The translations under genes were made by a program, and so were the position numbers. A stretch of 26,451 nucleotides of DNA, taken from the NCBI GenBank assembly GCA_049591635.1, contig JBAWFF010000039.1, positions 1-26,451 of the forward strand, in the 5' to 3' direction. Origin of the DNA: DATFDN01 sp049591635. GTDB lineage: Bacteria; Pseudomonadota; Alphaproteobacteria; Acetobacterales; Acetobacteraceae. The notes under the pieces were generated by a model. That model did no database searches. It was not told the origin of the DNA and was given only the letters and a program-made list of their open reading frames with translations. Shown piece after piece: positions 14,235 to 22,155 of this stretch (position 1 is the stretch's first letter; every line of letters begins with the position of its first letter).

Positions 14235-14690
14235 ATGCACTGCCCGTTCTGCGGCCACGACGACACCCAGGTAAAGGACAGCCGCCCGACGGATGACGGA
14301 GCGGCGATCAGGCGGCGGCGATTCTGTGCCGCTTGCGGCCAGCGCTTCACCACCGTCGAGCGGGTGCAGCTTCGCGATCTGACGGTGGTGAAATCCGACG
14401 GCCGCCGGGTGCCGTTCGACCGCGACAAACTTGCCCGCTCCATCCGCGTGGCTCTGCGCAAGCGCCCGATCCAGGAGGAAAGGGTGGAACGCATCGTCAA
14501 CGGCGTGGTCCGCAAACTGGAAGCCTCCGGCGATGCCGACGTGACCACCCGCCAGATCGGCGAATTGGTGATGGAGACGCTGAAGGAGGTCGACGCGGTC
14601 GCCTATGTCCGTTTCGCCAGCGTCTATCGCGATTTCCGCGAGGCCAAGGATTTCGGGGACTTTGTCGGGACGCTGGACGAGGCCACATAG
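14235..14690 (+). CDS. nrdR: Transcriptional repressor NrdR
   Basis: A 151-aa regulator that represses ribonucleotide reductase genes when dATP is high. A zinc-ribbon at the N-terminus (C3PFC6 and CAAC at 31-34) is followed by the RRRRFCAACGQRFTTVE block and an ATP-cone domain (VVKSDGRRVPFDRDKLARSI onwards, residues 53-140). The C-terminal VAYVRFASVYRDF is universally conserved in NrdR. It starts 16 bases after glyA and ends 6 bases before ribD, the standard position in this gene order. Its targets, the nrd genes, are not in the window. Confidence 0.97.
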   Translation: MHCPFCGHDDTQVKDSRPTDDGAAIRRRRFCAACGQRFTTVERVQLRDLTVVKSDGRRVPFDRDKLARSIRVALRKRPIQEERVERIVNGVVRKLEASGDADVTTRQIGELVMETLKEVDAVAYVRFASVYRDFREAKDFGDFVGTLDEAT

Positions 14691-14696
14691 GCCCGC

Positions 14697-15866
14697 ATGG
14701 ACGATGAAGCCCACATGCGCGCCGCCCTGGCGCTGGCCGGGCGCAATCTAGGCACGACGTGGCCCAATCCGTCGATCGGCTGCGTGATCGTGCGCGACGG
14801 GCGGGTGGTGGGACGCGGCTCCACCCAGCCCGGCGGCCGCCCGCACGCCGAGACCGTCGCGCTGGCCCGAGCCGGGGAACAGGCCCGCGGCGCCACCGCC
14901 TACGTCACTTTGGAGCCCTGCTGCCACTGGGGAAAGACGCCACCCTGTACCGGCGCGCTGATCGAGGCCGGCGTCGCCCGGGTCGTCATCGCCACCCGCG
15001 ATCCGGACGCAAGAGTGGACGGGCAGGGGATCGCCGCCCTCCGTGCTGCGGGGATCGACGTGACCGAAGGCGTGCTCGCGGCGGAGGCGGCCGAGGCGAT
15101 CGCGGGTTTCGCGATGCGCGTCCGCGAAGGCCGTCCGCTGATCACGTTGAAGCTCGCCTCGACCCTGGACGGTCGGATCGCCACCAGCGCCGGCGAAAGC
15201 CGCTGGATCACCGGACCGGCAGCGCGCCGCATGACCCACGCCCTGCGCGGCCGGCACGACGCGGTGATGGTCGGCATCGGCACGGTGCTCGCCGACGACC
15301 CTGACCTGACATGCCGGCTGCCCGGGTTCCGATCGGTTCCGCCGGTGCGGATCGTCGCCGACTCCTCGCTGCGGACGCCACTCTCGGCGCGGGTTCTGTC
15401 GGCCGACGCGCCGACCTGGTTGCTCGCGCGCGCCGATGCCGATCCGGGCCGATACGCTGGACTCGGCGCGCGGGTGATCGAACTCGCGCCGAGCAACCCT
15501 CACCCCAACCCTCTCCCAGAGGGAGAGGGGGCGATGAACGGACCCCCTCTCCCTCTGGGAGAGGGTTGGGGTGAGGGGGCGGGTGGGGGGTCTCTCGACC
15601 TCCCCACCGCACTCCGCGCCCTCGCCGCCGCCGGCCTTACCTCCGTCCTGGTCGAAGGCGGCGCCAGCCTTGCCGCCAGCCTGCTCCAGGCGAACCTCGT
15701 GGATCGCATCGCCTGGTTCCACGCCCCGTCCATCATGGGCGGCGACGGCTTCCCCGCCGTGCGCGACCTCGGACTGGCCCACCTCGCGGACCTGCCCCGC
15801 TTCCGGCGCCGCTCGGCAATCGCCCTCGGCGATGACATGCTGACGATGTTGGAGAGGCCCGCCTGA
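14697..15866 (+). CDS. ribD: Bifunctional deaminase/reductase RibD with an in-frame palindromic insert
   Basis: Cytoplasmic riboflavin enzyme of 389 aa: the N-terminal half deaminates the pyrimidine intermediate, the C-terminal half reduces its ribose with NADPH. The deaminase zinc site is His50 with Glu52 (PHAE), Cys75 and Cys84 (PCCHWGKTPPC). The reductase domain starts near LITLKLASTLDGRIA and includes MVGIGTVLADDP and LVEGGASLAASL. Residues 267-294 (NPHPNPLPEGEG...PLPLGEGWGEG) are encoded by an 81-base palindrome and have no counterpart in normal RibD; they fall in the loop just before LDLPTALRALAAAGL. Frame is kept and both active sites are intact, so function is probably retained. The stop overlaps the ribE start (TGATG). 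Confidence 0.96.
   Translation: MDDEAHMRAALALAGRNLGTTWPNPSIGCVIVRDGRVVGRGSTQPGGRPHAETVALARAGEQARGATAYVTLEPCCHWGKTPPCTGALIEAGVARVVIATRDPDARVDGQGIAALRAAGIDVTEGVLAAEAAEAIAGFAMRVREGRPLITLKLASTLDGRIATSAGESRWITGPAARRMTHALRGRHDAVMVGIGTVLADDPDLTCRLPGFRSVPPVRIVADSSLRTPLSARVLSADAPTWLLARADADPGRYAGLGARVIELAPSNPHPNPLPEGEGAMNGPPLPLGEGWGEGAGGGSLDLPTALRALAAAGLTSVLVEGGASLAASLLQANLVDRIAWFHAPSIMGGDGFPAVRDLGLAHLADLPRFRRRSAIALGDDMLTMLERPA
15497..15577. repeat. Perfect 35-bp inverted repeat inserted inside ribD
   Basis: Arms 15497-15531 and 15543-15577 are exact reverse complements with an 11-base loop (CGATGAACGGA). Each arm contains its own smaller palindrome (CTCTCCCAGAGGGAGAG and CTCTCCCTCTGGGAGAG). The total of 81 bases is divisible by three. 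The CCCTCACCCCAACCCTCTCC arm belongs to a REP-like family common between proteobacterial genes, and a relative lies at 22043-22155. Confidence 0.95.
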
Positions 15867-16465
15867 TGTTCACCGGCATCGTCACCGCGCTCGGCACCGT
15901 CCGCGCCGTCACGCCGTTGGGCGGCGGCCATGATATGCGCCTCGTCATCGCCGCGCCGTGGCCGGATACCGCGTCGATCGCCCTGGGCGCCTCGATCGCC
16001 TGCTCCGGCTGCTGTCTCACCGCAGTGGAACTCGGCCCCGACTGGTTCGCCGCCGACGCATCGGCCGAGACGCTTTCCCGCACCACGATGGGGGGCTGGC
16101 GGGTCGGCACGAAGGTCAACCTCGAACGCAGCTTGCGCGTCGGCGACGAACTCGGAGGCCACCTCGTCTCCGGTCATGTCGACGGGGTCGGCCACGCGCT
16201 CTCCGCCGCGGCGGAGAACGGCTCGACCCGCTGGCTCTTTCGCGTCCCACGCGATCTCGCCCGCTTCATCGCCGCCAAGGGCAGCGTCGCCGTCGATGGG
16301 GTGTCGTTGACGGTGAACACGGTGGCGGACGATACATTCGCCGTGAACATCATCCCGCACACGGCGGCGATGACCCGCTTCGGCGCCTTGAAGCGGGCCG
16401 AGACGGTCAACATCGAGATCGACATGCTCGCGCGCTATGTCGCGCGGCTGGCGGAGTTTCGCTGA
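15866..16465 (+). CDS. ribE: Riboflavin synthase, alpha-type
   Basis: Converts two molecules of 6,7-dimethyl-8-ribityllumazine to riboflavin and the pyrimidine precursor. The 199-aa product has two tandem lumazine-binding barrels: the first from MFTGIVTALGTV, the second from about residue 98 (LGGHLVSGHVDGVG). SIACSGCCLTAV and GVSLTVNTV are the paired motifs of the two halves. The start overlaps the ribD stop and its stop overlaps the start of the next gene, both as TGATG, so translation is coupled. This gene is called ribC in some nomenclatures. Confidence 0.96.
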   Translation: MFTGIVTALGTVRAVTPLGGGHDMRLVIAAPWPDTASIALGASIACSGCCLTAVELGPDWFAADASAETLSRTTMGGWRVGTKVNLERSLRVGDELGGHLVSGHVDGVGHALSAAAENGSTRWLFRVPRDLARFIAAKGSVAVDGVSLTVNTVADDTFAVNIIPHTAAMTRFGALKRAETVNIEIDMLARYVARLAEFR

Positions 16466-17604
16466 TGGACGACATGAAGACGGTCAACCTCTCCCAGTAT
16501 CTCTCCTCGGTCGAGGAGCTGATCGAGGAGGCGCGCAACGGGCGCATGTTCATCCTGGTCGACGACGAGGATCGAGAGAACGAGGGCGACCTGGTCATCC
16601 CGGCGCAGTTCGCGACGCCCGACGCGGTCAATTTCATGATCCGCAATGCGCGCGGCCTGGTTTGCCTGGCGCTGACCCGCCAGCGCGTCGAGCAGCTCGG
16701 CCTCGGGCTCATGAGCGCGACCAACGGCACCCGCCACCAGACCGCCTTCACGGTCTCGATCGAGGCGCGCGAGGGGGTGACGACGGGAATCTCGGCGCAT
16801 GACCGCGCCCACACCGTCGCCGTCGCCATCAACCCCGCCTGCGGACGCGACGACATCGTGACGCCCGGGCATGTCTTCCCGCTGGTCGCGCGCCAGGGTG
16901 GCTCGCTGATCCGGGCCGGCCATACGGAGGCGTCGGTCGATATCGCGCGCCTCGCCGGGCTCGGCCCGGCAGCCGTGATCTGCGAGATTATGAATGACGA
17001 CGGCACCATGTCGCGCTTGCCCGACCTCGTCGCCTTCGCGCAGCACCACAACCTCAAGGTCGGCACGATCGCCGATCTGATCGCCCATCGCCGCCGTACC
17101 GAACGGTTGGTCCGCAGGGTGGTCGAGGGCACCTTCGATCATGTCGCCGGCGGCACGTGGAAGCTGATCGTCTACGCCAACACTGTCGACTATCAGGAGC
17201 ATCTGGCGCTGGTGAAGGGCGACATCTCCGGCCCCGAGCCGGTCCTCGTGAGGATGCACGCCGTCGACCTCCTCGACGACATGACCGGCGGCCCGCATTG
17301 GATTTCCGTCCACAACGCGATGCACATGATTGACAAGGAAGGCCGCGGCGCGATCGTCCTGATCCGTGAGCATCACAAGACCGCGCTCTCCGATCGGGTG
17401 CGTCAGCTCGCGCTGGCCGAACGGCCGCCGCGGGCGCTGCGCGACTACGGGCTCGGCGCGCAGATCCTGCTCGACCTCGGCATCAGGGACATGATCCTGC
17501 TATCGAACCGCCGCCGCGTCATCGTCGGCGTGGAGGGCTACGGGCTGAACATCGTCGAACATCGCCCGATGCCGGAGACGCTCGACGACGGCCGCGCCCG
17601 ATGA
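16465..17604 (+). CDS. ribB: 3,4-Dihydroxy-2-butanone 4-phosphate synthase with degenerate GTP cyclohydrolase II domain (RibBX-like)
   Basis: A 379-aa two-domain protein. The N-terminal RibB domain (to about 205) has the acidic DDEDRENEGD loop at 33-42, ATNGTRHQTAFTVSIEA, and RAGHTEASVD at 150-159, so it should make dihydroxybutanone phosphate from ribulose 5-phosphate. The C-terminal RibA-like domain (about 215-370) lacks all three zinc cysteines: where RibA has SECLTGD...CDCG this protein has AVDLLDDMTGGPHW (266-279), and there is no cysteine after residue 173. It therefore matches the RibBX variant known in Proteobacteria, in which the second domain is not a GTP cyclohydrolase. A separate ribA would be required. 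It overlaps ribE by one base and ribH by four. Confidence 0.93.
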   Translation: MDDMKTVNLSQYLSSVEELIEEARNGRMFILVDDEDRENEGDLVIPAQFATPDAVNFMIRNARGLVCLALTRQRVEQLGLGLMSATNGTRHQTAFTVSIEAREGVTTGISAHDRAHTVAVAINPACGRDDIVTPGHVFPLVARQGGSLIRAGHTEASVDIARLAGLGPAAVICEIMNDDGTMSRLPDLVAFAQHHNLKVGTIADLIAHRRRTERLVRRVVEGTFDHVAGGTWKLIVYANTVDYQEHLALVKGDISGPEPVLVRMHAVDLLDDMTGGPHWISVHNAMHMIDKEGRGAIVLIREHHKTALSDRVRQLALAERPPRALRDYGLGAQILLDLGIRDMILLSNRRRVIVGVEGYGLNIVEHRPMPETLDDGRAR

Positions 17605-18083
17605 GCACGGCGGACGCCGAACTCCCCGCCGCGCCGCGCATCGACGGACCGGCTCCGCACATGCTCATCGTGCGCGCACCGTACTACCGCGAGGTGGTCG
17701 AGGGTCTTACTGTCGGCGCTCAGCGCATCCTGCGTGAAGCCGGCGCGACGTTCGACACGATCGACGTCGCCGGCGCGTTCGAATTGCCGCAAGCCATCCG
17801 CATCGCGGTGCGGGGCGCCACGCGCTTCGACGGGTTCGTGGGACTGGGCTGCATCGTGCGCGGCGAGACCGATCACTACGAGCACATCTGCCGCGAGACG
17901 ATGGCCGGGATGATGGCCGTGGCGCTGCAATTCGGCCTCGCGCTCGGAACCGGATTGCTGACGGTCGATACGATCGACCAGGCGCTGGCGCGCTCCGGTG
18001 CCGACGGCCACAACAAGGGCGCCGAGGCGGCGTCGGCGGCGCTGTTGCAAGTGGCGACCGCGCGCCGGCTCGCGGCGTCCTGA
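17601..18083 (+). CDS. ribH: 6,7-Dimethyl-8-ribityllumazine synthase
   Basis: Condenses the ribitylamino-pyrimidine with dihydroxybutanone phosphate to make the riboflavin precursor lumazine; usually a pentamer or 60-mer shell in the cytoplasm. The 160-aa sequence carries GAFELP at 58-63, the catalytic histidine His92 in CIVRGETDHYEH, the LLTVDTIDQALAR strand and the final NKGAEAA. The first 18 residues are a variable extension. ATG 17601 overlaps the ribB stop (ATGA) and its own stop overlaps nusB (TGATG). Confidence 0.96.
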   Translation: MSTADAELPAAPRIDGPAPHMLIVRAPYYREVVEGLTVGAQRILREAGATFDTIDVAGAFELPQAIRIAVRGATRFDGFVGLGCIVRGETDHYEHICRETMAGMMAVALQFGLALGTGLLTVDTIDQALARSGADGHNKGAEAASAALLQVATARRLAAS

Positions 18084-18562
18084 TGGCAAAGGCGCCAAAA
18101 CCTCGCCCTCGTACCGCCTCGCGCGTCGCCGCGGTGCAGGCGTTGTTTCAAAGCGAGCAGGCGCAGGACAATCCCGAGGCCGTCATCGACCAGTTCGTGC
18201 GCCACCGTCTGGGAGAATTGCCCGGAACCGGCGGCTACGAAAGCGGCCGGGTGCCGCTCGCGGAGGTTCCACTGTTCGGCCGCATCGTGCGTGCCGCGGT
18301 CGCGCAACAGGACACGATCGACCGGATGCTGACCGAGGCGCTCCCGCCGGAGTGGCCGCTCGCCCGCATCGACCCGGTGCTGCGCGCCCTGATGCGGGCG
18401 GCCGGCGCCGAACTCGCGCTTCCCGACGGGCCGCCGGCGAAAGTGGTCATCAACGAGTATCTCGATGTAGCGCACGGCTTCTTCACCGGCGACGAGCCGG
18501 GAATGGCCAACGGCATCCTCGACCGCCTCGCTCGCTTGCTGCGGCCGGGCGAGTTTTCGTAG
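18083..18562 (+). CDS. nusB: Transcription antitermination factor NusB
   Basis: A 159-aa RNA-binding protein that joins NusE (S10) on boxA to prevent early termination, mainly in rRNA operons. The start SRVAAVQALFQSEQA and the end VVINEYLDVAHGFFTGDEPG, then MANGILDRLA, are the two conserved blocks of NusB. It begins inside the ribH stop codon, the usual place for nusB in riboflavin operons. It is the last plus-strand gene of the run; a palindrome follows instead of a clear T-run terminator. Confidence 0.96.
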   Translation: MAKAPKPRPRTASRVAAVQALFQSEQAQDNPEAVIDQFVRHRLGELPGTGGYESGRVPLAEVPLFGRIVRAAVAQQDTIDRMLTEALPPEWPLARIDPVLRALMRAAGAELALPDGPPAKVVINEYLDVAHGFFTGDEPGMANGILDRLARLLRPGEFS

Positions 18563-18568
18563 GAGCGC

Positions 18569-18654
18569 CCCGTCACCCCCGCGAAAGCGGGGGCCCAGGC
18601 GGCTCGCAGCATGGTGCGGTGTGCCTAGGTTCCCGCGTGCGCGGGAATGACGGG
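18569..18654. repeat. REP-like palindrome downstream of nusB
   Basis: Arms of 32 bases (18569-18600 and 18623-18654) form an imperfect inverted repeat of the CCCGTCA(C/T)(C/T)CCCGCG type. The left arm includes a tight hairpin, CCCCCGC-GAAA-GCGGGGG (18576-18593); the right arm includes TTCCCGCG...CGCGGGAA. It lies between convergent nusB and csbD-like genes and may help end transcription of both. Confidence 0.85.
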
Positions 18655-18692
18655 CGTTCGCGGGAACAACGGAACGCCGTCTGCTGCACGCC

Positions 18693-18875
18693 TTAGCGCT
18701 TGAGCGCGTCCCTCGCGGCGTCCTTCGCGCTGCCGACCGCGTTCTGGACCTTCCCCGCGGCCTTCTCGGCCTGGCCCTCGGCCTGGGTCTTGGCGTCGCC
18801 CGTCACCTTGCCGGCCGCCTCCTTGACCGCGCCCTTCACCTGCTTGCCGATGCCCTCGACCCGATCCTTGTCCAT
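18693..18875 (-). CDS. CsbD-family stress protein
   Basis: A 60-aa hydrophilic protein with the CsbD start MDKDRVEGIGKQVKGAVKEA and repeated Ala/Lys-rich segments (AGKVTGDAKTQAEGQAEKAA). Such proteins are induced by general stress; their molecular role is unknown. ATG 18875 has a GGAG upstream. It lies 64 bases after the RND permease on the same strand and could be in its operon or have its own promoter. Confidence 0.9.
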   Translation of the reverse strand: MDKDRVEGIGKQVKGAVKEAAGKVTGDAKTQAEGQAEKAAGKVQNAVGSAKDAARDALKR

Positions 18876-18939
18876 TGTTCGCTCTCCTCTATGGCTGGTG
18901 CACCGGGCATCAACGCGGGGAGGGAAAGCCGGTTCCGCG

Positions 18940-21900
18940 TTACTCCGCCGCGCTCGGCACGATGATCGGCCGGCGCTTCCCCGCCAGCCGCTCCAGCGCC
19001 AGATAGACCGCCGGCGTCGTGTAGAGCGTCAGCGCCTGCGACACGATCAGGCCCCCGGCAATGGCAATCCCCAGCGGGCGGCGCATCTCCGAGCCCGTGC
19101 CGAACGCGAACGCCAGGGGCAGAGCGCCGAACAGGGCGGCGAGCGTCGTCATCAGGATCGGGCGGAACCGCTCCAGGCATGCCGCATGGATCGCCTCGGC
19201 TGGCGACAGGCCGTATTGGCGTTCCGCCTCCAGGGCGAAATCGACCAGCATGATGCCGTTCTTCTTGACGATTCCCATCAGAAGCACGATCGCGATCATG
19301 CCCATGATGTCGAGCGGCTCGCCGGAAATCAGCAACGCGAGCAGCGCTCCCACCCCGGCGGAGGGAAGCGTCGAAAGGATCGTCAGCGGGTGCAGCCAGC
19401 TCTCATACAGGACCCCCAGCACGATGTAGATCGCGATCAGCGCCGCGGCGATCAGCAGCGGCGCGGTCTGGGTCGATTGCTGCAACCATTTGGCGTTGCC
19501 GGCGAATTCCGTGCGCACCTCCGGCGGCATGAGCAGCGCCGCCGCGGCATCGGTCACCGCTTTCTCGGCGTCTCCCAGCGCCATGCCGTCGGCGAGATTG
19601 AAGCTGAGCGTCGCGGCGGGGAACTGGCCCTGGTGGCGCACCGAGAGCGGCGCCTCGCCGCGCTCGAACCGCGCGACCGCCGATAGCGGCACCTGCGCGC
19701 CTCCCGTGGCGCCGACATAGACGCGGTCGAGCATCACCGGCGATGTCTGCAATTTCGGATCGGTCTCCACCACGACCTTGTACTGGTTCCGCTGCGCGTA
19801 GATCGTAGAGACTTGGCGTTGGGCGAAGGCGTTGTTGAGCGCCGCGTCGATCGCCGACGCGCTGATCCCGAGCCGCGCGGCGGCGTCGCGGTCGATCACG
19901 ACATTCTCCTGCGGCCCGGCCCGATCCTGGTCGGAGGTGACGTCGGCGATCCCCGGCGTCGCCTTCAGCCGGTCCTCCAGCTTCTGGGACCACTCGCGCA
20001 GCGCACCGAGATCCTGGCTGATCAGCGCGAACTGGAATTGCGAGCCGCCGCTGCGACCGCCGCCCCGCAAATCCTGCGCCGAGAACAGGAAGGTCTGAAC
20101 GCCGCCGAGCCGGATAAGCTGCGGCCGCAGTCGGGCGATCACCGCCTCCGACGACACGCGGCGCTCCGACAGTGGCTTGAGGCTGATCGTCAGGAAGCCG
20201 CGGTTGAGTGAACCCCAGCCGCTCGACACGCCGACCTGCGAGCCGACCGCCTCCACCGCCGGGTCCGCGAGCAGCACGTTCACCACCGCCCGCTGGCGCG
20301 CCTCCATCGCCGCAAAGGATACGTCCGGCGACGCGACGGTCGAGCCCATCAGGATGCCGGTGTCCTGGATCGGCAGGAACCCCTTCGATACCGTACCATA
20401 GAGCCGTACCGTCAAGACGATTGTCGCCAACATCACCAGCAGCATCACGCCCTGGTGGCGCAGCGACCAGCCGAGCGTGCGCGCGTAGAAGCGATGCACG
20501 CCGCCCAGCGCGCGCTCGATCGTCCGGTCCAGCCGCGCCCACACGCCGGCATGCGGCGCGGCTGGTCGCATCCAGCGCCCGCAGATCATCGGCGTCAGCG
20601 TGAGCGACACGGCGGCGGAGACGACGATCGCCATCGTCAGCGTCATCGCGAACTCATGGAACAGCCGCCCCAGGATGCCGCCCATGAAGATCAGCGGGAT
20701 GAACACGGCGACCAGCGAGATGCTGATGGAGACGACCGTGAAACCAATCTGCCGCGAGCCCTCGATGGCGGCGCGCATGGGCGTCTCCCCGCGCTCCATG
20801 TGGCGGACGATGTTCTCGATCATCACGATCGCGTCGTCGACCACGAAACCGACCGAGATGGTCAGCGCCATCAGCGAGAAGTTATCGAGCGAATAGCCGA
20901 GGAACCACATTCCGGCGAGCGTGCCGCACAGCGACAGCGGAACCGTGACCGCGGCGGCGGCGATCGGCACCAGCCGGCGCATGAACAGCAGCACCACCAG
21001 CAGCACGAGTGCGATCGTGATCAGCAGTGTGTACTGCACGTCGGCGACGCTGGCGCGGATCGTCGCGGTGCGGTCCTGGATCACCGTCAGCTTGATGCCG
21101 GCCGGCATCCACGACATCAACTGCGGCAGGAGCGCCTGCACCCGATCGACGGTCTCGATCACGTTCGATCCCGCCGACTTGGAGATCGTCAGCAGGATCG
21201 CCGGCTGCTTGCCGTCCCAGGCGGCGAGGCGGGTATTGGCCACGCCGTCGGTGACGGTGGCGACGTCCGACAACTGGAGCACGGCGCCGCTGCCCGCCTT
21301 CAGCACCAGGCGGCGATACTGCGCGGCCCGCGTGATCTGCCCATTCACTCCGATCGTCTCGGCTTGGCGCGGACCCTGGAATCCGCCGGTGGGCTGGGTG
21401 ACATTGGCGGCCTTCACCGCGTTGGTGACGTCCTGCGCCGCCAGTCCGGCGGCGGCCAGCCGGACGGGGTCGAGGTCTATGCGAACCGCCGGCTTCTCGG
21501 CGCCGTTGACGGTCACGTTGGAGACGCCGTCGACCTGCGACAGCCGTTGGCCGAGCACGGTGTCGGCGGCATCGAAGATGTCGCGCACCGGCAGCGTGTC
21601 CGACGACAGCGCGATGGTCATGATCGGCGCGTCGGCCGGGTTGAACTTGCGATAATAGGGCCGCGTCGGCAGGTCGGCCGGCAGGTCGCTGTACGCGGCA
21701 TTGATCGCCGCCTGCACGTCGCGCGCGGCGCCGTTGATGTCGCGGTCGATGTCGAACTGCACGACGATCGAGGTCGAGCCGACGGAATTTGTCGAGGTGA
21801 TCTCCGTCACCCCGGCGATCTCGCCCAACCGGCGTTCGAGCGGGGCGGCGACCGAGTTCGCCATCGTCTCCGGGTCCGCTCCCGGGCGGGAGGCGAGCAC

Positions 21901-22038
21901 CACGATGGTCGGGATATCGACGCTGGGCATCGAGGCGACCGGCAGGAAGCGATAGGCGACGACGCCGGCCAGCAGGATGCCGATGGCGAGCAGCGTGGTC
22001 GCGACCGGGCGGGCGATGAAGGGGACGGAGATGTTCAT
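18940..22038 (-). CDS. mdtC: RND multidrug efflux permease, MdtC-like
   Basis: A 1032-aa inner-membrane proton-driven exporter of the HAE1 group. The N-terminal helix (MNISVPFIARPVATTLLAIG) and large periplasmic loops are typical, and the proton-relay pair Asp401-Asp402 is in GFVVDDAIVMIENI. The second half has VLYESWLHPLTILSTLPSAG and MGIVKKNGIMLVDFALEA. With the next gene it forms a two-permease MdtBC-type pair, which works as a heteromeric trimer in known cases. Its ATG is 5 bases beyond a palindrome that fills the gap after mdtB, and its ribosome-binding site (GGGTCGGGA) is weak. No outer-membrane channel gene is in view. Substrates are unknown. Confidence 0.93.
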   Translation of the reverse strand: MNISVPFIARPVATTLLAIGILLAGVVAYRFLPVASMPSVDIPTIVVLASRPGADPETMANSVAAPLERRLGEIAGVTEITSTNSVGSTSIVVQFDIDRDINGAARDVQAAINAAYSDLPADLPTRPYYRKFNPADAPIMTIALSSDTLPVRDIFDAADTVLGQRLSQVDGVSNVTVNGAEKPAVRIDLDPVRLAAAGLAAQDVTNAVKAANVTQPTGGFQGPRQAETIGVNGQITRAAQYRRLVLKAGSGAVLQLSDVATVTDGVANTRLAAWDGKQPAILLTISKSAGSNVIETVDRVQALLPQLMSWMPAGIKLTVIQDRTATIRASVADVQYTLLITIALVLLVVLLFMRRLVPIAAAAVTVPLSLCGTLAGMWFLGYSLDNFSLMALTISVGFVVDDAIVMIENIVRHMERGETPMRAAIEGSRQIGFTVVSISISLVAVFIPLIFMGGILGRLFHEFAMTLTMAIVVSAAVSLTLTPMICGRWMRPAAPHAGVWARLDRTIERALGGVHRFYARTLGWSLRHQGVMLLVMLATIVLTVRLYGTVSKGFLPIQDTGILMGSTVASPDVSFAAMEARQRAVVNVLLADPAVEAVGSQVGVSSGWGSLNRGFLTISLKPLSERRVSSEAVIARLRPQLIRLGGVQTFLFSAQDLRGGGRSGGSQFQFALISQDLGALREWSQKLEDRLKATPGIADVTSDQDRAGPQENVVIDRDAAARLGISASAIDAALNNAFAQRQVSTIYAQRNQYKVVVETDPKLQTSPVMLDRVYVGATGGAQVPLSAVARFERGEAPLSVRHQGQFPAATLSFNLADGMALGDAEKAVTDAAAALLMPPEVRTEFAGNAKWLQQSTQTAPLLIAAALIAIYIVLGVLYESWLHPLTILSTLPSAGVGALLALLISGEPLDIMGMIAIVLLMGIVKKNGIMLVDFALEAERQYGLSPAEAIHAACLERFRPILMTTLAALFGALPLAFAFGTGSEMRRPLGIAIAGGLIVSQALTLYTTPAVYLALERLAGKRRPIIVPSAAE

Positions 22039-22042
22039 TCCC

Positions 22043-22155
22043 GACCCTCACCCGCCGCTTCGCGGCGACCTCTCCCAGAGGGAGAGGCGAAGAATCGCTT
22101 TACCTCTCCCGCCCTTGCGGGAGAGGTCGACTCGCGCAGCGAGCGGGTGAGGGTC
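22043..22155. repeat. REP-like composite palindrome between the two RND permease genes
   Basis: GACCCTCACCCGC (22043-22055) and GCGGGTGAGGGTC (22143-22155) are exact complements that bracket inner hairpins: CTCTCCCAGAGGGAGAG (22070-22086) and ACCTCTCCCGCCCTTGCGG..., stem ACCTCTCCCGC/GCGGGAGAGGT (22102-22127). It fills nearly all of the gap, and its right end overlaps two bases of the mdtB stop codon (22154-22156). It is related to the insert in ribD. Confidence 0.9.

Noticed and set aside
12899..14548. 549-codon minus-strand open frame opposite glyA and nrdR
   Set aside because: It is a composition-driven shadow of two firmly identified genes, with low-complexity translation and no motif.
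14691..14696. FMN riboswitch ahead of ribD
   Set aside because: Only 6 bases separate nrdR and ribD, and no conserved riboswitch stems were seen upstream; the rib genes appear to be read from an upstream promoter.
15497..15577. Repeat arms as a CRISPR or transposon end
   Set aside because: The arms are a single palindrome without spacers, no target duplication is evident, and there is no transposase or cas gene nearby.
18940..22038. Both 1032-aa RND genes as a tandem duplication artefact
   Set aside because: They have equal length but differ clearly in sequence throughout, consistent with the diverged MdtB and MdtC paralogues.
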